From: Actinomycetospora sp.
GTDB lineage: Bacteria; Actinomycetota; Actinomycetes; Mycobacteriales; Pseudonocardiaceae
NCBI GenBank assembly: GCA_025925615.1
Contig: JAICLN010000186.1
Span: 1 to 8,346 of the forward strand
Direction of reading: 5' to 3'
Length of the DNA: 8,346 nucleotides
In this document: in pieces, positions 1 through 7,025 of the stretch
Layout of the letters: the number at the start of each line of letters is the position of its first letter
Numbering within the stretch: the first letter of the stretch is position 1
The notes under the pieces: model-generated
What the model was told of the DNA's origin: nothing
Seen by the model: the letters and a program-made list of their open reading frames with translations, nothing else
Database searches by the model: none
Program-made: the position numbers and the translations under genes

Positions 1-378
1 GGCGATGTCGCCCTCGTGGACCAGCGCGTCGGCGGCGGGCGGCGGTGGGATCGTCCGGTCGTCGAGCCCGCCCGCGACCGGCTCCACGTGCGGCGCCCAC
101 TCGGCGAGCACCTCCTCCACCGGCACCCCGAGCCGCGCGTCGACCTGGCCTGCGGTCCACTCGTCGTCGGGGATGCCCGTCAGGCGCCCGGCGAGGATGT
201 CGTCGGCGAGGCCCGCAAGGTGTGAGACGACGCCGTGCACCGTCCAGCCCGGGCAGGCCGGGACCTGGGCGTCGAGCGACGCCGGGTCGGTGGCGGCCAG
301 GGTGCGCAGGCGGGTGTCGAGACGGGTGAAGGCACCGCGGTAGGCGTCGCCCAGGGAGACCGGCATGGCGCGCAGCAT
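1..378 (-). CDS. Mycothiol-dependent maleylpyruvate isomerase / DinB-like family protein (partial, N-terminal part)
   Basis: The frame is open from 378 to the left edge and the gene continues outside, so only about 126 residues are present. The segment VPACPGWTVHGVVSHLAG is the usual start of the actinobacterial TIGR03083/MDMPI-N family, and the last residues seen, DALVHEGDIA, fit its second conserved block, commonly HEGDLRGALG. The histidines in VVSHL and ALVHEGD are at the places of the metal ligands of these four-helix proteins. Known members use mycothiol to isomerise maleylpyruvate; many are of unknown role. The start lies 11 bases after the previous stop, so it is probably in the same operon. 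Two in-frame ATGs, at 378 and 366, are possible; neither has a good ribosome binding site, and 366 gives the more typical N-terminus. Confidence 0.75.
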   Translation of the reverse strand, partial: MLRAMPVSLGDAYRGAFTRLDTRLRTLAATDPASLDAQVPACPGWTVHGVVSHLAGLADDILAGRLTGIPDDEWTAGQVDARLGVPVEEVLAEWAPHVEPVAGGLDDRTIPPPPAADALVHEGDIA

Positions 379-389
379 GCCGCAGGTGC

Positions 390-1454
390 TCAGCCCCCGC
401 GCAGCGCCGGCGCCACCTCGCGGGCGAGCAGTTCGATCGACCGCGCGGCGTACTCGGCCGGCATGCCCGGCCAGTCGGTGCGCAGGACGAAGTGGTCGAT
501 GCCGAGGTGCAGCCAGCCGGCGAGCCCCTTGATGCAGTCGTCGGGGGTCCCGATGACGAAGCGGTCGTCGGCCAGGGCGTCGAAATCCATCCGGAACGAC
601 TCCTGGTCGGGCATCACGCGGTCCTGCCCCCAGTCGGCGTACACGGCGTACTTCCCCTCCAGGTACGGCCGGGCCCGGGCGAAGGCCTCCTCGCGGGTGT
701 CCGCGCAGAACACCTCGCGCATCAGCGGCCGCGCCTGCGCCGGGCCCCGGTCGTGGGCCGCCCGCTCGGCGTCGAAGAGCTCGAGCTGGCGGCGCACGGT
801 CGTCGCCGTCGCGTGCGGGTTGATCATCCAGGCGTCGGAGAGCCGCGCGGCCCGGCGCACCGCGTTGTCGGCGTTCGCCGTGATCCAGATCGGCGGCCGC
901 GGGCGCGCGACGGGGCGCAGCACCAGCTGTGCCTCCTCGAGCCGGGTCCACGACAGGTCCCGCGTGACCGTCTCCCCGCGCCAGAGCGCGTCGACGATGC
1001 CGAGGTTCTCGGTGAAGCGCCGCACCTTCTCTCCCGGTGGCACCCCGAAGGCGGCGTACTCCTCGGCGCGGTACCCGAGGCCCACCGCGAAGACCGACCG
1101 GCCCCGGCAGACGACGTCGAGGCTCGCGTAGGCCTCGGCGGTGTCCACCGGGTTGTGCACGGCGAGCAGGTGGCAGCCGGTGCCCACCGTCATCTCCCCC
1201 GCCTCGGCGGCCAGCCGGGCGAGCCAGGGCAGCGGCTGGATGTGTGCGATCGACTCGGCGAGGTGGTGCTGACCGGCGAACACCGAGTCGAGGCCCTCGT
1301 CGCGGGCCAGCCGCACGAGGGCGAGCTGCTCGTCGAGGACGGCGACGGGGTCCTGCGACGGCAGCCGCTGGTGGGTCAGGTGGATCCCGACCCGGACGGG
1401 TCCCGACGCTGGATCGGTGCCGGGGCCGTCGCCGCGGCCCGTGGCCTCAGCCAC
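390..1454 (-). CDS. Luciferase-like (LLM class) flavin-dependent oxidoreductase
   Basis: This 354-residue protein has the TIM-barrel layout of the bacterial luciferase family, which uses reduced FMN plus oxygen, or F420, to oxidise or reduce small molecules. Visible features are the first strand RVGIHLTH (21-28), DSVFAGQHH (56-64), GTGCHLLAVHNPVDTAE (91-107), the phosphate-side segment GRSVFAVGLGYRAEEYAAFG (118-137), RPPIWITANADNAVRRAARL (186-205) and the C-terminal FVIGTPDDCI (299-308) seen in most members. It is not close to RutA, so it is a second, different enzyme and not a duplicate. The GTG start overlaps the MmgE/PrpD stop by 8 bp, and GAGG lies six bases before it; the first 19 residues precede the barrel and may not be needed. 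FMN or F420 as cofactor and the substrate cannot be decided from the sequence. Confidence 0.9.
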   Translation of the reverse strand: MAEATGRGDGPGTDPASGPVRVGIHLTHQRLPSQDPVAVLDEQLALVRLARDEGLDSVFAGQHHLAESIAHIQPLPWLARLAAEAGEMTVGTGCHLLAVHNPVDTAEAYASLDVVCRGRSVFAVGLGYRAEEYAAFGVPPGEKVRRFTENLGIVDALWRGETVTRDLSWTRLEEAQLVLRPVARPRPPIWITANADNAVRRAARLSDAWMINPHATATTVRRQLELFDAERAAHDRGPAQARPLMREVFCADTREEAFARARPYLEGKYAVYADWGQDRVMPDQESFRMDFDALADDRFVIGTPDDCIKGLAGWLHLGIDHFVLRTDWPGMPAEYAARSIELLAREVAPALRGG

Positions 1455-2838
1455 GGCAGGCCTCGGCGAACTCCCGCGCCGGGGTGTCGTCGCCGAGCCC
1501 GAGGACGGCGGTCCGCACCCGCTCGGCGGTCGCCTCGTCGGTCACCGTCCCGATGGTCCCGGCGAACTTCGCCGCGATCTCGTCGTTCGAGAGCGGTCGC
1601 TCGTCGTGCCCACGGTTGATCTGCTCGCGGCGCGACAGCCGCCGGCCGTCGGCGAGCTCGAGCTCCAGGTAGCCGCTGTAGGCGCGCGGGAAGGCGCCCT
1701 CGTGGTCCTCGACGACCTCGACGCGGCGAGTCAGCGCCGCCGTCGCCGGGTCGCGCAGCGCGTCGTCCTCGAGCTCGGCGAGCCCGAAGCGCCCACGCCG
1801 CAGGGCGGTCGCGACGACGTAGGGCAGGCTGAACTTGGCGTCGTACTCGTCGCGCGGCTCCCACTTGTTCGCCGCCGGCTCACAGACCACCTTGCCGGGC
1901 ACCGGGTGGATCGCACAGTGGACCGAGACGACGTCGTCGCCGGAGAGGCCGTGCTCGGCGCGCAGGGCCAGCGCCGCGTCGGCGAAGGCGTGGATGAAGT
2001 GGCAGATCGGATAGGGCTTCACCGCGGTGCGCATGAGCTCCCACCGCTCCCCCAGCCCGTCCGCGACCGCGCCTGGGTCGGACTCGCGCTGCTGCAGGTG
2101 CGTGGCGTAGAGCCCGAAGCGACCCTCGTAGACCGCGGCCGGGCCCCGCCACTGCTGCTCGGCGAAGGCCGCCGCGGACATGCCCGAGCTCGCCGCCCAC
2201 CCCGGGTGCAGACGCTTGGTCCACGACCCGTCCTCGAGGAACTCGAGCAGCCCCGCCGACATCGACCCGACGATGCCCTGGGCGGCGGTGATGCCCGCGG
2301 CGTCCAGGCCCCAGAGCTTCCCGGCCGTCACGGCCGCCCCGAAGGCGCCGGCGACCGCGGTCGGGTGGAACCCGACGTCGTGGAAGCCACCGGCCCCGCC
2401 GAGTCCGACCCGCGCGGAGATCTCGACCCCGAGCACGTAGGCGAGCAGCAGGTCCCGGGTGTTCGCGCCGGCCGTGGTCGCCGCCGAGATCGCCGCCGGC
2501 AGCGCCGACGCCGAGACGTGGGTGACCGCCGGGATGTGGGTGTCGTCGAAGTCCATGCCGTGCACGAGGACGCCGTTGAGGGTCGCGGCGTCCCGGGGCG
2601 AGAGCCGGTCCGGCATCCCCAGCACCGGGTGCTCACCGGACCCGAGCCGGCCGAGCGCGTCGCGGGCCTTCGTCGGGAAGTCGTAGCCGGTCGAGGCGAA
2701 CGCCAGCCCGACCGCGTCGAGCACGAGGTACCGGGCGCGTTCGAGGACCTCGTCCGGCACGTCCTCGGGCCGGAACCGCGCCACGAAGTCCCCGACGGTG
2801 CCGGCGAGCGAGGTCCGGGGTGGGCTGTCGATCGTCAT
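1447..2838 (-). CDS. MmgE/PrpD family protein
   Basis: This 463-residue protein belongs to the family of 2-methylcitrate dehydratase (PrpD), cis-aconitate decarboxylase and iminodisuccinate epimerase, soluble enzymes that act on small di- and tricarboxylates. Family motifs are seen in order: LDAVGLAFA (40-48), HGMDFDDTH (93-101) with the acidic pair typical of the family, AYVLGVEISAR (133-143), GFHPTAVAGAFGAA (156-169), KRLHPGWAA (208-216), KPYPICHFIH (274-283) and DAKFSLPY (333-340). The length is normal (about 450-480). The residues do not let me choose between dehydratase, decarboxylase and epimerase, and no citrate synthase or methylisocitrate lyase is nearby to argue for the methylcitrate cycle. 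Many uncharacterised members sit with CaiB transferases and acyl-CoA dehydrogenases in actinomycete catabolic clusters, as here. It overlaps the next gene by 8 bp. Confidence 0.92.
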   Translation of the reverse strand: MTIDSPPRTSLAGTVGDFVARFRPEDVPDEVLERARYLVLDAVGLAFASTGYDFPTKARDALGRLGSGEHPVLGMPDRLSPRDAATLNGVLVHGMDFDDTHIPAVTHVSASALPAAISAATTAGANTRDLLLAYVLGVEISARVGLGGAGGFHDVGFHPTAVAGAFGAAVTAGKLWGLDAAGITAAQGIVGSMSAGLLEFLEDGSWTKRLHPGWAASSGMSAAAFAEQQWRGPAAVYEGRFGLYATHLQQRESDPGAVADGLGERWELMRTAVKPYPICHFIHAFADAALALRAEHGLSGDDVVSVHCAIHPVPGKVVCEPAANKWEPRDEYDAKFSLPYVVATALRRGRFGLAELEDDALRDPATAALTRRVEVVEDHEGAFPRAYSGYLELELADGRRLSRREQINRGHDERPLSNDEIAAKFAGTIGTVTDEATAERVRTAVLGLGDDTPAREFAEACRG

Positions 2839-2843
2839 CGAGT

Positions 2844-2849
2844 CTCCTT
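2844..2849 (-). promoter_or_regulatory. Ribosome binding site of the MmgE/PrpD gene
   Basis: The minus strand reads AAGGAG, five bases before the ATG at 2838. It is the best Shine-Dalgarno sequence in the window, suggesting independent, efficient initiation after the palindrome. Confidence 0.7.
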
Positions 2850-2867
2850 CGATGTGGGCGGAGCCCT

Positions 2868-2909
2868 CGTGAGCACTTTCCGGGGCTATAGCCCCGGAAA
2901 GTGCTCACG
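2868..2909. repeat. Perfect 42-bp palindrome between rutA and the MmgE/PrpD gene
   Basis: Two 21-bp arms (2868-2888 and 2889-2909) are exact reverse complements with no spacer; the centre is CTATAG and the arms contain GTGAGCACTTTCCGGGGC. In RNA this makes a very stable hairpin with a minimal loop. It starts 15 bases after the rutA stop and ends 29 bases before the next start. There is no T-run after it on either strand, so it is not a classical Rho-independent terminator, though it could still terminate, attenuate or protect an RNA end. It may instead be a dispersed palindromic repeat. Confidence 0.92.
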
Positions 2910-2923
2910 GGCGCGGAGCGCAC

Positions 2924-3976
2924 CTAGCCCAACAGGGGCTTCACCTTGGTGCCGAAGTCGTGGACGCCCTGCTCGAAATCGTCGAAGGTGAACATCATTC
3001 CCGCGACGCCGGGCATGCCCGCGACCTGGTCGATCTGTCGGGCCACCGTCTCGTAGGACCCCACGAGGGTGGCCATGTTGAAGTTGACCGCGCCCTCGGG
3101 GAGGTTGATCGTGCGCGCGGTGCCCGAGGAGTCGGCGGTCTGGTCGGCGCTGCCCTCGTCGGACATGTAGCCGAGCGCGGCCAGGTCGGCGCCCTCCCGG
3201 TAGGAGTCCCACTTGGCGCGGGCCTCCTCGTCGGTCTCGGCCATGATCGCCATGAACAGCGGCAGGGCCTTGACGTCGCGGCCCGACGCCGACGCGGCCT
3301 TGGCGAGGCGCTCGGTGGGGTCGCGGTACACCTCGGGGTCGTTGATGCCCGGGGAGAGGATGAAGTTGTAGTCGCCGTACTCGGCGCAGAACTGCATGCC
3401 GCGCTCGGACTGGCCGGCGCACACGACGTCGACCTTGCCCGAGGGCTGCGGCGAGAGGACGCAGTCGTCCATGTGGAAGTACTGGCCGTCCAGGTCGCAG
3501 CGGCCGGTCTCCCACAGGTCGCGCAGCACCTGGACGTACTCGGTCGAGTAGTCGTAGCGGTAGCCGAAGTACTCGTCGCCGGGCCAGAGGCCCATCTGGT
3601 CGTACTCGTTCTTGGCCCAGCCCGAGACGATGTTGACCCCGAAGCGGCCGGGCGCGATCGAGTCGATCGTCGACGCCATCCGGGCCACCAGCGCCGGCGG
3701 GAGCGTGAGCACCGCGGTCGAGGCGTAGAGCTTGATGCGCTCGGTGACCGCGGCCAGGCCGGCCATCAGCGTGAACGACTCGAGGTTGTGGTCCCAGAAC
3801 TCGGTCTTCCCGCCGAAACCGCGGAGCTTGATCATCGAGAGGGCGAAGGCGAAGCCCTGGGCCTCGGCCTCCTGCACCACGCGCTTGTTCAGGTCGAACG
3901 AGGGCTTGTACTGCGGCGCGTTCTCGGAGATCAGCCAACCGTTGTTGCCGATCGGGATGAAGACACCGAAGTCCAT
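2924..3976 (-). CDS. rutA: RutA-type pyrimidine monooxygenase
   Basis: RutA is an FMN-dependent luciferase-like enzyme that opens the uracil ring between N3 and C4 using a flavin peroxide and reduced FMN supplied by a separate reductase, giving a ureidoacrylate product. This 350-residue protein matches E. coli RutA as I remember it over long blocks: the N-terminal [12 protein letters not shown] (6-17), [12 protein letters not shown] (20-31), [18 protein letters not shown] (47-64), [16 protein letters not shown] (66-81), SGRFGVN-like [10 protein letters not shown] (106-115), [11 protein letters not shown] (124-134), [13 protein letters not shown] (143-155), [11 protein letters not shown] (169-179) and [11 protein letters not shown] (184-194). 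The length agrees with about 360. It is preceded by a 95-bp gap and followed by a palindrome, so it may be its own transcription unit. RutB to RutG are not in the window. Related enzymes of the RutA/DszA/HcbA group attack other substrates, so uracil is not certain. Confidence 0.9.
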   Translation of the reverse strand: MDFGVFIPIGNNGWLISENAPQYKPSFDLNKRVVQEAEAQGFAFALSMIKLRGFGGKTEFWDHNLESFTLMAGLAAVTERIKLYASTAVLTLPPALVARMASTIDSIAPGRFGVNIVSGWAKNEYDQMGLWPGDEYFGYRYDYSTEYVQVLRDLWETGRCDLDGQYFHMDDCVLSPQPSGKVDVVCAGQSERGMQFCAEYGDYNFILSPGINDPEVYRDPTERLAKAASASGRDVKALPLFMAIMAETDEEARAKWDSYREGADLAALGYMSDEGSADQTADSSGTARTINLPEGAVNFNMATLVGSYETVARQIDQVAGMPGVAGMMFTFDDFEQGVHDFGTKVKPLLG

Positions 3977-4071
3977 GGGATCACACCTTCCAAAGGGGGC
4001 GGGGGCGCCGGGAGCGCCGGGGACAGCACCGACGTCGTTGTGGCGTGAGCCACGGACGATACCTCTGACGT
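3977..4071 (-). promoter_or_regulatory. Intergenic region before rutA with a possible promoter and operator
   Basis: This 95-bp gap is the first break in the tight gene block, so rutA may have its own promoter. On the minus strand, TATCGT (4061-4056) fits the TAnnnT form of an actinobacterial -10 box; I see no convincing -35. Just downstream, GTGGC-TCAC-GCCAC (4053-4040) is an inverted repeat with 5-bp arms that would cover the expected start of transcription, where an operator could sit. The rest is a G-run and two copies of GCGCCGGG (4005-4012 and 4014-4021). No RutR-type operator (TTGACC/GGTCAA) is seen. Confidence 0.3.
3986..3991 (-). promoter_or_regulatory. Ribosome binding site of rutA
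   Basis: The minus strand reads GGAAGG nine bases before the ATG at 3976. It selects this ATG, which also gives the N-terminus expected for RutA, over the longer open frame that runs up into the amidase gene. Confidence 0.6.
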
Positions 4072-5844
4072 TTAGACGGCGGAAGTCCTGATCACCGCCC
4101 CGGGCGGGATCCGCCGGTGGTGCCCGGTCCGCTCCTGGAAGACCCGCGCGGCCCGCAGCGCCGTCGCCTCCCCGTGGGGCGGGGCGAGGAGCTGCGCCGA
4201 GACCGGGCACCCGTCCGCCGCCACCCCCGTCGGCACCGCGAGCCCGGGCACGCCCGAGAGGTTGGCGAGCATCGTCGAGCGCGACTGCGCCGCGTAGAGC
4301 GGGTAGGGCACGCCGTCGACGACGACGCTGCCGTCGTCGAGCCGGGGCGCGGTGGACGGGCAGGTGGGGACGACGACGAGGTCCGCGACGGCGAACACCG
4401 CGTCCAGCTCGCGCTGCAGCTCCACCCGGAACTGCTGCGCCTGCAGGTAGTCGACCGCGGGGGTGGTGATCCCCTGGCTGATGCGGCGCACGACGACGGG
4501 GTCGTAGCGGTCCCAGCGGTCGCGGTCGATCCGGTGCAGCGTCGCCGCCTCGGTGAACACGATCTCGTAGCCGATGGCCAGCGCCGCCGCGGCACCCGGG
4601 ATCTCCCCCGCGACCACCTCGGCGCCCGCCGCGACGAGCTCGGCGACCAGCGCGTCGACCCCGCGCCGGACCTCGGCGTCGCACAGCTCGGTCAGCGCGC
4701 CGCCGGGGACGGCGATCCGCAGGCCGTGCAGGTCACTCGCTGCCGGCGACCCGACGTCGGGACGGTCCGGACTCCAGCAACGCGGGTCACGCGCGTCCGG
4801 TCCGACCAGCTCGGCGAGCACCCGGGTGACGTCCGCGGCGCTGCGCGCGATCGGGCCGACCGTCTCGCACGTCCACGACAGCGGGAACACCCCCGCCCGC
4901 GACAGCGCCCCCGCGGTCGGCTTGAGGCCGGTCAGGCCGCACCACGCGGCGGGCAGGCGTGTCGAGCCGCCGACGTCGGTGCCGAGCGCGAACGGCACCG
5001 CGCGGGCGGCGACCGCCGCAGCGGACCCCGTCGACGAACCACCGGCCCAGCGGTCGGCGCGCCACGGGTTGGCGACCGGGCCGAAGCGCGGCGGGTGGGG
5101 CCCGCCGACGGCGAACTCGGTGGTCGCGTCCTTGCTGACCGGGATCGCGCCCGCCGCCTCGAGGCGCCGCACCACCTCGGCCGACACGGCGGCGGGCCGG
5201 TCGCCGTGGCACCACGATCCCGCCGTCGTGGGGACGCCGGCGACGTCGATGACGTCCTTGACCCCGAACGGCACGCCCTCCAGCGCCCGCGGCGTCCCGT
5301 CCGCCCAGCGGCGGGCGGACTCCGCGGCGGCCGCGTGCGCCCGGTCGTCGAGGGTGCGGATCGTGCAGTTCAGGGCCGCGTGGGCGGTGCGCAGCGCATC
5401 GAGGGACTCGGCGACGACGTCGACCGGGGAGCTCCCGCCGTCGGCGTACGCGGCGAGCAGGTCTCCGACGCCGGGTGCGTCGGCCCGGGCCGTCTCGGCG
5501 GGGCCGGCCGTCTCGGCGGGGCCGTGCGGCACGAACGGGCCGTTCGTACCGCTGGATGGTGACGAACGGCCCGTTCGTACCGGCGCCGCACCCGCCCCAT
5601 CGGCGGGCGGGGCCCCCTCGCGCTCGACGAGAGCGGTCCGGGCCGTGCGGCGCAGCCACCGGTCCCCGTGCGCCGGGTCGGCGTCGAGGTCGAGGGGCCG
5701 CGGGCGGGCGCGCAGCGCCGCGACGGCCGGCTCCGCGCCGACCACCGCCTCGCGCATCGCCTCGACCTGCTCGGCGTCGAGGACGAAGCCCAGGCGCGTG
5801 ACCTGGGCGTCGAGCTCCGCCGCGGCGGGGACACCGTCGCTCAT
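4072..5844 (-). CDS. Amidase-signature hydrolase with an N-terminal extension
   Basis: This 590-residue protein should hydrolyse a C-N amide or urea-type bond. The catalytic domain begins near residue 126 ([11 protein letters not shown]) and carries the Ser-cisSer-Lys triad: Lys196 in [11 protein letters not shown], Ser270 in [10 protein letters not shown], and the nucleophile Ser294 in [12 protein letters not shown]. The 24-residue spacing of the serines matches fatty acid amide hydrolase (217/241). Typical amidases are 450-500 residues, so about 120 residues are extra. Residues 8-60 ([20 protein letters not shown] onward) look helical and are reminiscent of the small GatC/AtzG (DUF4089) partner proteins; this is a weak likeness from memory. 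Residues 80-125 are a low-complexity linker containing two palindromes and a GPAETA repeat. The ATG overlaps the dehydrogenase stop as ATGA, with little Shine-Dalgarno of its own, so translation is probably coupled. The substrate is unknown; a ureido or amide product of the neighbouring RutA is possible. Confidence 0.92.
   Translation of the reverse strand: MSDGVPAAAELDAQVTRLGFVLDAEQVEAMREAVVGAEPAVAALRARPRPLDLDADPAHGDRWLRRTARTALVEREGAPPADGAGAAPVRTGRSSPSSGTNGPFVPHGPAETAGPAETARADAPGVGDLLAAYADGGSSPVDVVAESLDALRTAHAALNCTIRTLDDRAHAAAAESARRWADGTPRALEGVPFGVKDVIDVAGVPTTAGSWCHGDRPAAVSAEVVRRLEAAGAIPVSKDATTEFAVGGPHPPRFGPVANPWRADRWAGGSSTGSAAAVAARAVPFALGTDVGGSTRLPAAWCGLTGLKPTAGALSRAGVFPLSWTCETVGPIARSAADVTRVLAELVGPDARDPRCWSPDRPDVGSPAASDLHGLRIAVPGGALTELCDAEVRRGVDALVAELVAAGAEVVAGEIPGAAAALAIGYEIVFTEAATLHRIDRDRWDRYDPVVVRRISQGITTPAVDYLQAQQFRVELQRELDAVFAVADLVVVPTCPSTAPRLDDGSVVVDGVPYPLYAAQSRSTMLANLSGVPGLAVPTGVAADGCPVSAQLLAPPHGEATALRAARVFQERTGHHRRIPPGAVIRTSAV
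5488..5524. repeat. Two copies of an 18-bp tandem repeat in the amidase gene
   Basis: The unit ending in TCTCGGCGGGGCCG recurs with an 18-bp period, with about two copies. It encodes GPAETA twice (near residues 108-119), just before the catalytic domain. The period is a multiple of three, so copy changes would keep the frame. Confidence 0.6.
5531..5578. repeat. Pair of 17-bp palindromes inside the amidase gene
   Basis: Copy A (5531-5547) is ACGAACGG-G-CCGTTCGT and copy B (5562-5578) is ACGAACGG-C-CCGTTCGT. Each has perfect 8-bp arms around one base, and the two copies are exact reverse complements of each other. Centres are 31 bp apart, with a 14-bp spacer. Both copies are followed by ACCG, so they also make a 21-bp direct repeat with one mismatch. 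On the coding strand they encode residues 89-107, read in two different frames (RTGRS and GTNGPFV). The RNA could fold as two small hairpins or as one 17-bp stem with a 14-base loop. Confidence 0.85.
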
Positions 5845-7016
5845 CCCACGGAGGCCGTCCCGGCCAGCAGGGACTTCGCGACGACGGTGCGCAGCACGTC
5901 GTTGGTGCCCTCGCCGATCGACATGAGCGGGGCGTCGCGGTAGAGCCGCTCGACCTCGAACTCGGTGGAGTAGCCGTAGCCGCCGTGGATGCGCATGGCA
6001 TCGGTCGCGCACTGCAGCGCGGTCTCCGAAGCGAAGATCTTCGCCATACCGGACTCGGTGTCCATCCGCACGCCGTCGTCCATCCGCGACGCCGCCCAGT
6101 AGGTCATCAGGCGGGCCGCCTGCAGCTGCACGGCGATCTCGGCGAGGCGCAGCTGGACGGCCTGGAAGTCGCCGATCGGCTGCTTGAACGCCGTCCGGTC
6201 GCGGGCGTAGGACAGGGCCTCGTCGTAGGCGCGCTGCGCGATCCCGACCGAGCGCGCCGCGATGTTGATCCGGCCGGTCTCGAGCGAGGACAGCGCCTGC
6301 TGCAGGCCGCGGCCCTCGACGCCGCCGAGGAGCTGGGACGAGGGCACGCGCACCTCGTCGAGCACGACCTCGCACGACTCGGTGCCCTTGTAGCCGAGCT
6401 TGCCGATGTCCTGGGTGACCTCGTAGCCCGGGGAGTCGGCGGCGACGAGCAGGATGCTCATCCCGCGGTGCGCGGGCTCGGCCTTCGGGTCCGTCTTGAC
6501 CAGCACCGGCAGCGGGTCGGCGTGCCGGGCGTTGGTGATCCAGGTCTTCGTGCCGGTGATCACGTAGTCCGCGTCGGGACCGGTGCCGTCGCGGCGGGCC
6601 ACCGTCGTGATGCCCTGCAGATCGGTGCCGGCCCCCGGCTCGGTCAGCGCGATCCCGGTCCGCCGCTCCCCCGTGGCGAGCTCGGGCAGGTAGGCGTCGC
6701 GCTGCTCCGGCGTGCCGTGGTGGGCGATCATCCAGCTCGACACCGAGTGGCTGCCGAGGATGCCCGCGATCCCCATCCAGCCGCGGGAGATCTCCTCGAA
6801 GGTCAGCGCGAACGAGACCGTGTCGACCTCGAGCCCGCCGTACTGCTCGGGGATCGCCAGGCCGAAGAGGCCCAGCTTGCGCATGCTCTCGACGATCTCG
6901 GTCGGGTACCGGCCGGAGCGCTCCCAGTCGCGGGCGACGGGGACGATCTCACGGTCGACGAAGTCGCGGAGCGAGTCGCGGTACAGCCGCTGCTCGTCGG
7001 ACAGGGTGAAGTCCAC
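5841..7016 (-). CDS. Acyl-CoA dehydrogenase (FAD-dependent)
   Basis: This 391-residue flavoprotein should introduce an alpha,beta double bond into an acyl-CoA and pass electrons to electron-transfer flavoprotein. It has the full family layout: N-terminal helical domain opening with MDFTLSDEQ and carrying LGLFGLAIPEQYGG (48-61), the flavin-binding loop ALTEPGAGTD (123-132), KTWITN (157-162), the beta-domain KLGYKGTESCEV (206-217), RDRTAFKQPIGDFQAVQ (272-288) and RIHGGYGYSTEFEVERLYRD (342-361). Glu369 in IGEGTND is at the usual place of the catalytic base of the short/medium-chain type, as opposed to the isovaleryl type with its base elsewhere. The residues before the GTG at 7016 in the longer open frame resemble no dehydrogenase and overlap the CoA-transferase. 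It ends in an ATGA overlap with the amidase. The substrate is not identifiable; a partner acid made into a CoA ester by the upstream transferase is the natural guess. Confidence 0.95.
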   Translation of the reverse strand: MDFTLSDEQRLYRDSLRDFVDREIVPVARDWERSGRYPTEIVESMRKLGLFGLAIPEQYGGLEVDTVSFALTFEEISRGWMGIAGILGSHSVSSWMIAHHGTPEQRDAYLPELATGERRTGIALTEPGAGTDLQGITTVARRDGTGPDADYVITGTKTWITNARHADPLPVLVKTDPKAEPAHRGMSILLVAADSPGYEVTQDIGKLGYKGTESCEVVLDEVRVPSSQLLGGVEGRGLQQALSSLETGRINIAARSVGIAQRAYDEALSYARDRTAFKQPIGDFQAVQLRLAEIAVQLQAARLMTYWAASRMDDGVRMDTESGMAKIFASETALQCATDAMRIHGGYGYSTEFEVERLYRDAPLMSIGEGTNDVLRTVVAKSLLAGTASVG

Positions 7017-7020
7017 GGTG

Positions 7021-7025
7021 CTCCT
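7021..7025 (-). promoter_or_regulatory. Ribosome binding site of the acyl-CoA dehydrogenase, inside the preceding stop
   Basis: The minus strand reads TAGGAG, where TAG (7026-7024) is the stop of the CoA-transferase and AGGAG (7025-7021) is the Shine-Dalgarno sequence. It lies four bases before the GTG at 7016. This fixes the dehydrogenase start at 7016 rather than at the much longer open frame beginning at 7223, and it couples the two genes. Confidence 0.75.

Noticed and set aside
2868..2909. The 42-bp palindrome as a standard Rho-independent terminator
   Set aside because: There is no T-run on either side, so the classical signature is missing; a terminating role is left open.
1417..2991. 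A 524-codon open frame on the plus strand opposite the MmgE/PrpD gene
   Set aside because: Composition is dominated by Arg, Gly and Val with no family motifs; it mirrors the codon structure of the true minus-strand gene in GC-rich DNA.
3994..4022. G-rich stretch before rutA as a quadruplex or regulatory element
   Set aside because: The runs are irregular and such stretches are common at this GC content; only a short GCGCCGGG duplication is visible.
4117..5562. A 481-codon open frame on the plus strand opposite the amidase gene
   Set aside because: No recognisable motifs and it is antisense to a gene with a complete catalytic triad.
5531..5578. The two repeats as a CRISPR remnant
   Set aside because: The repeats are only 17 bp, fully palindromic, with a 14-bp spacer, inside a coding gene, and there are no cas genes.
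5845..6375. An N-terminal extension of the amidase up to 6375
   Set aside because: The added residues are antisense-like arginine-rich sequence over the dehydrogenase gene; the ATG at 5844 forms an ATGA junction.
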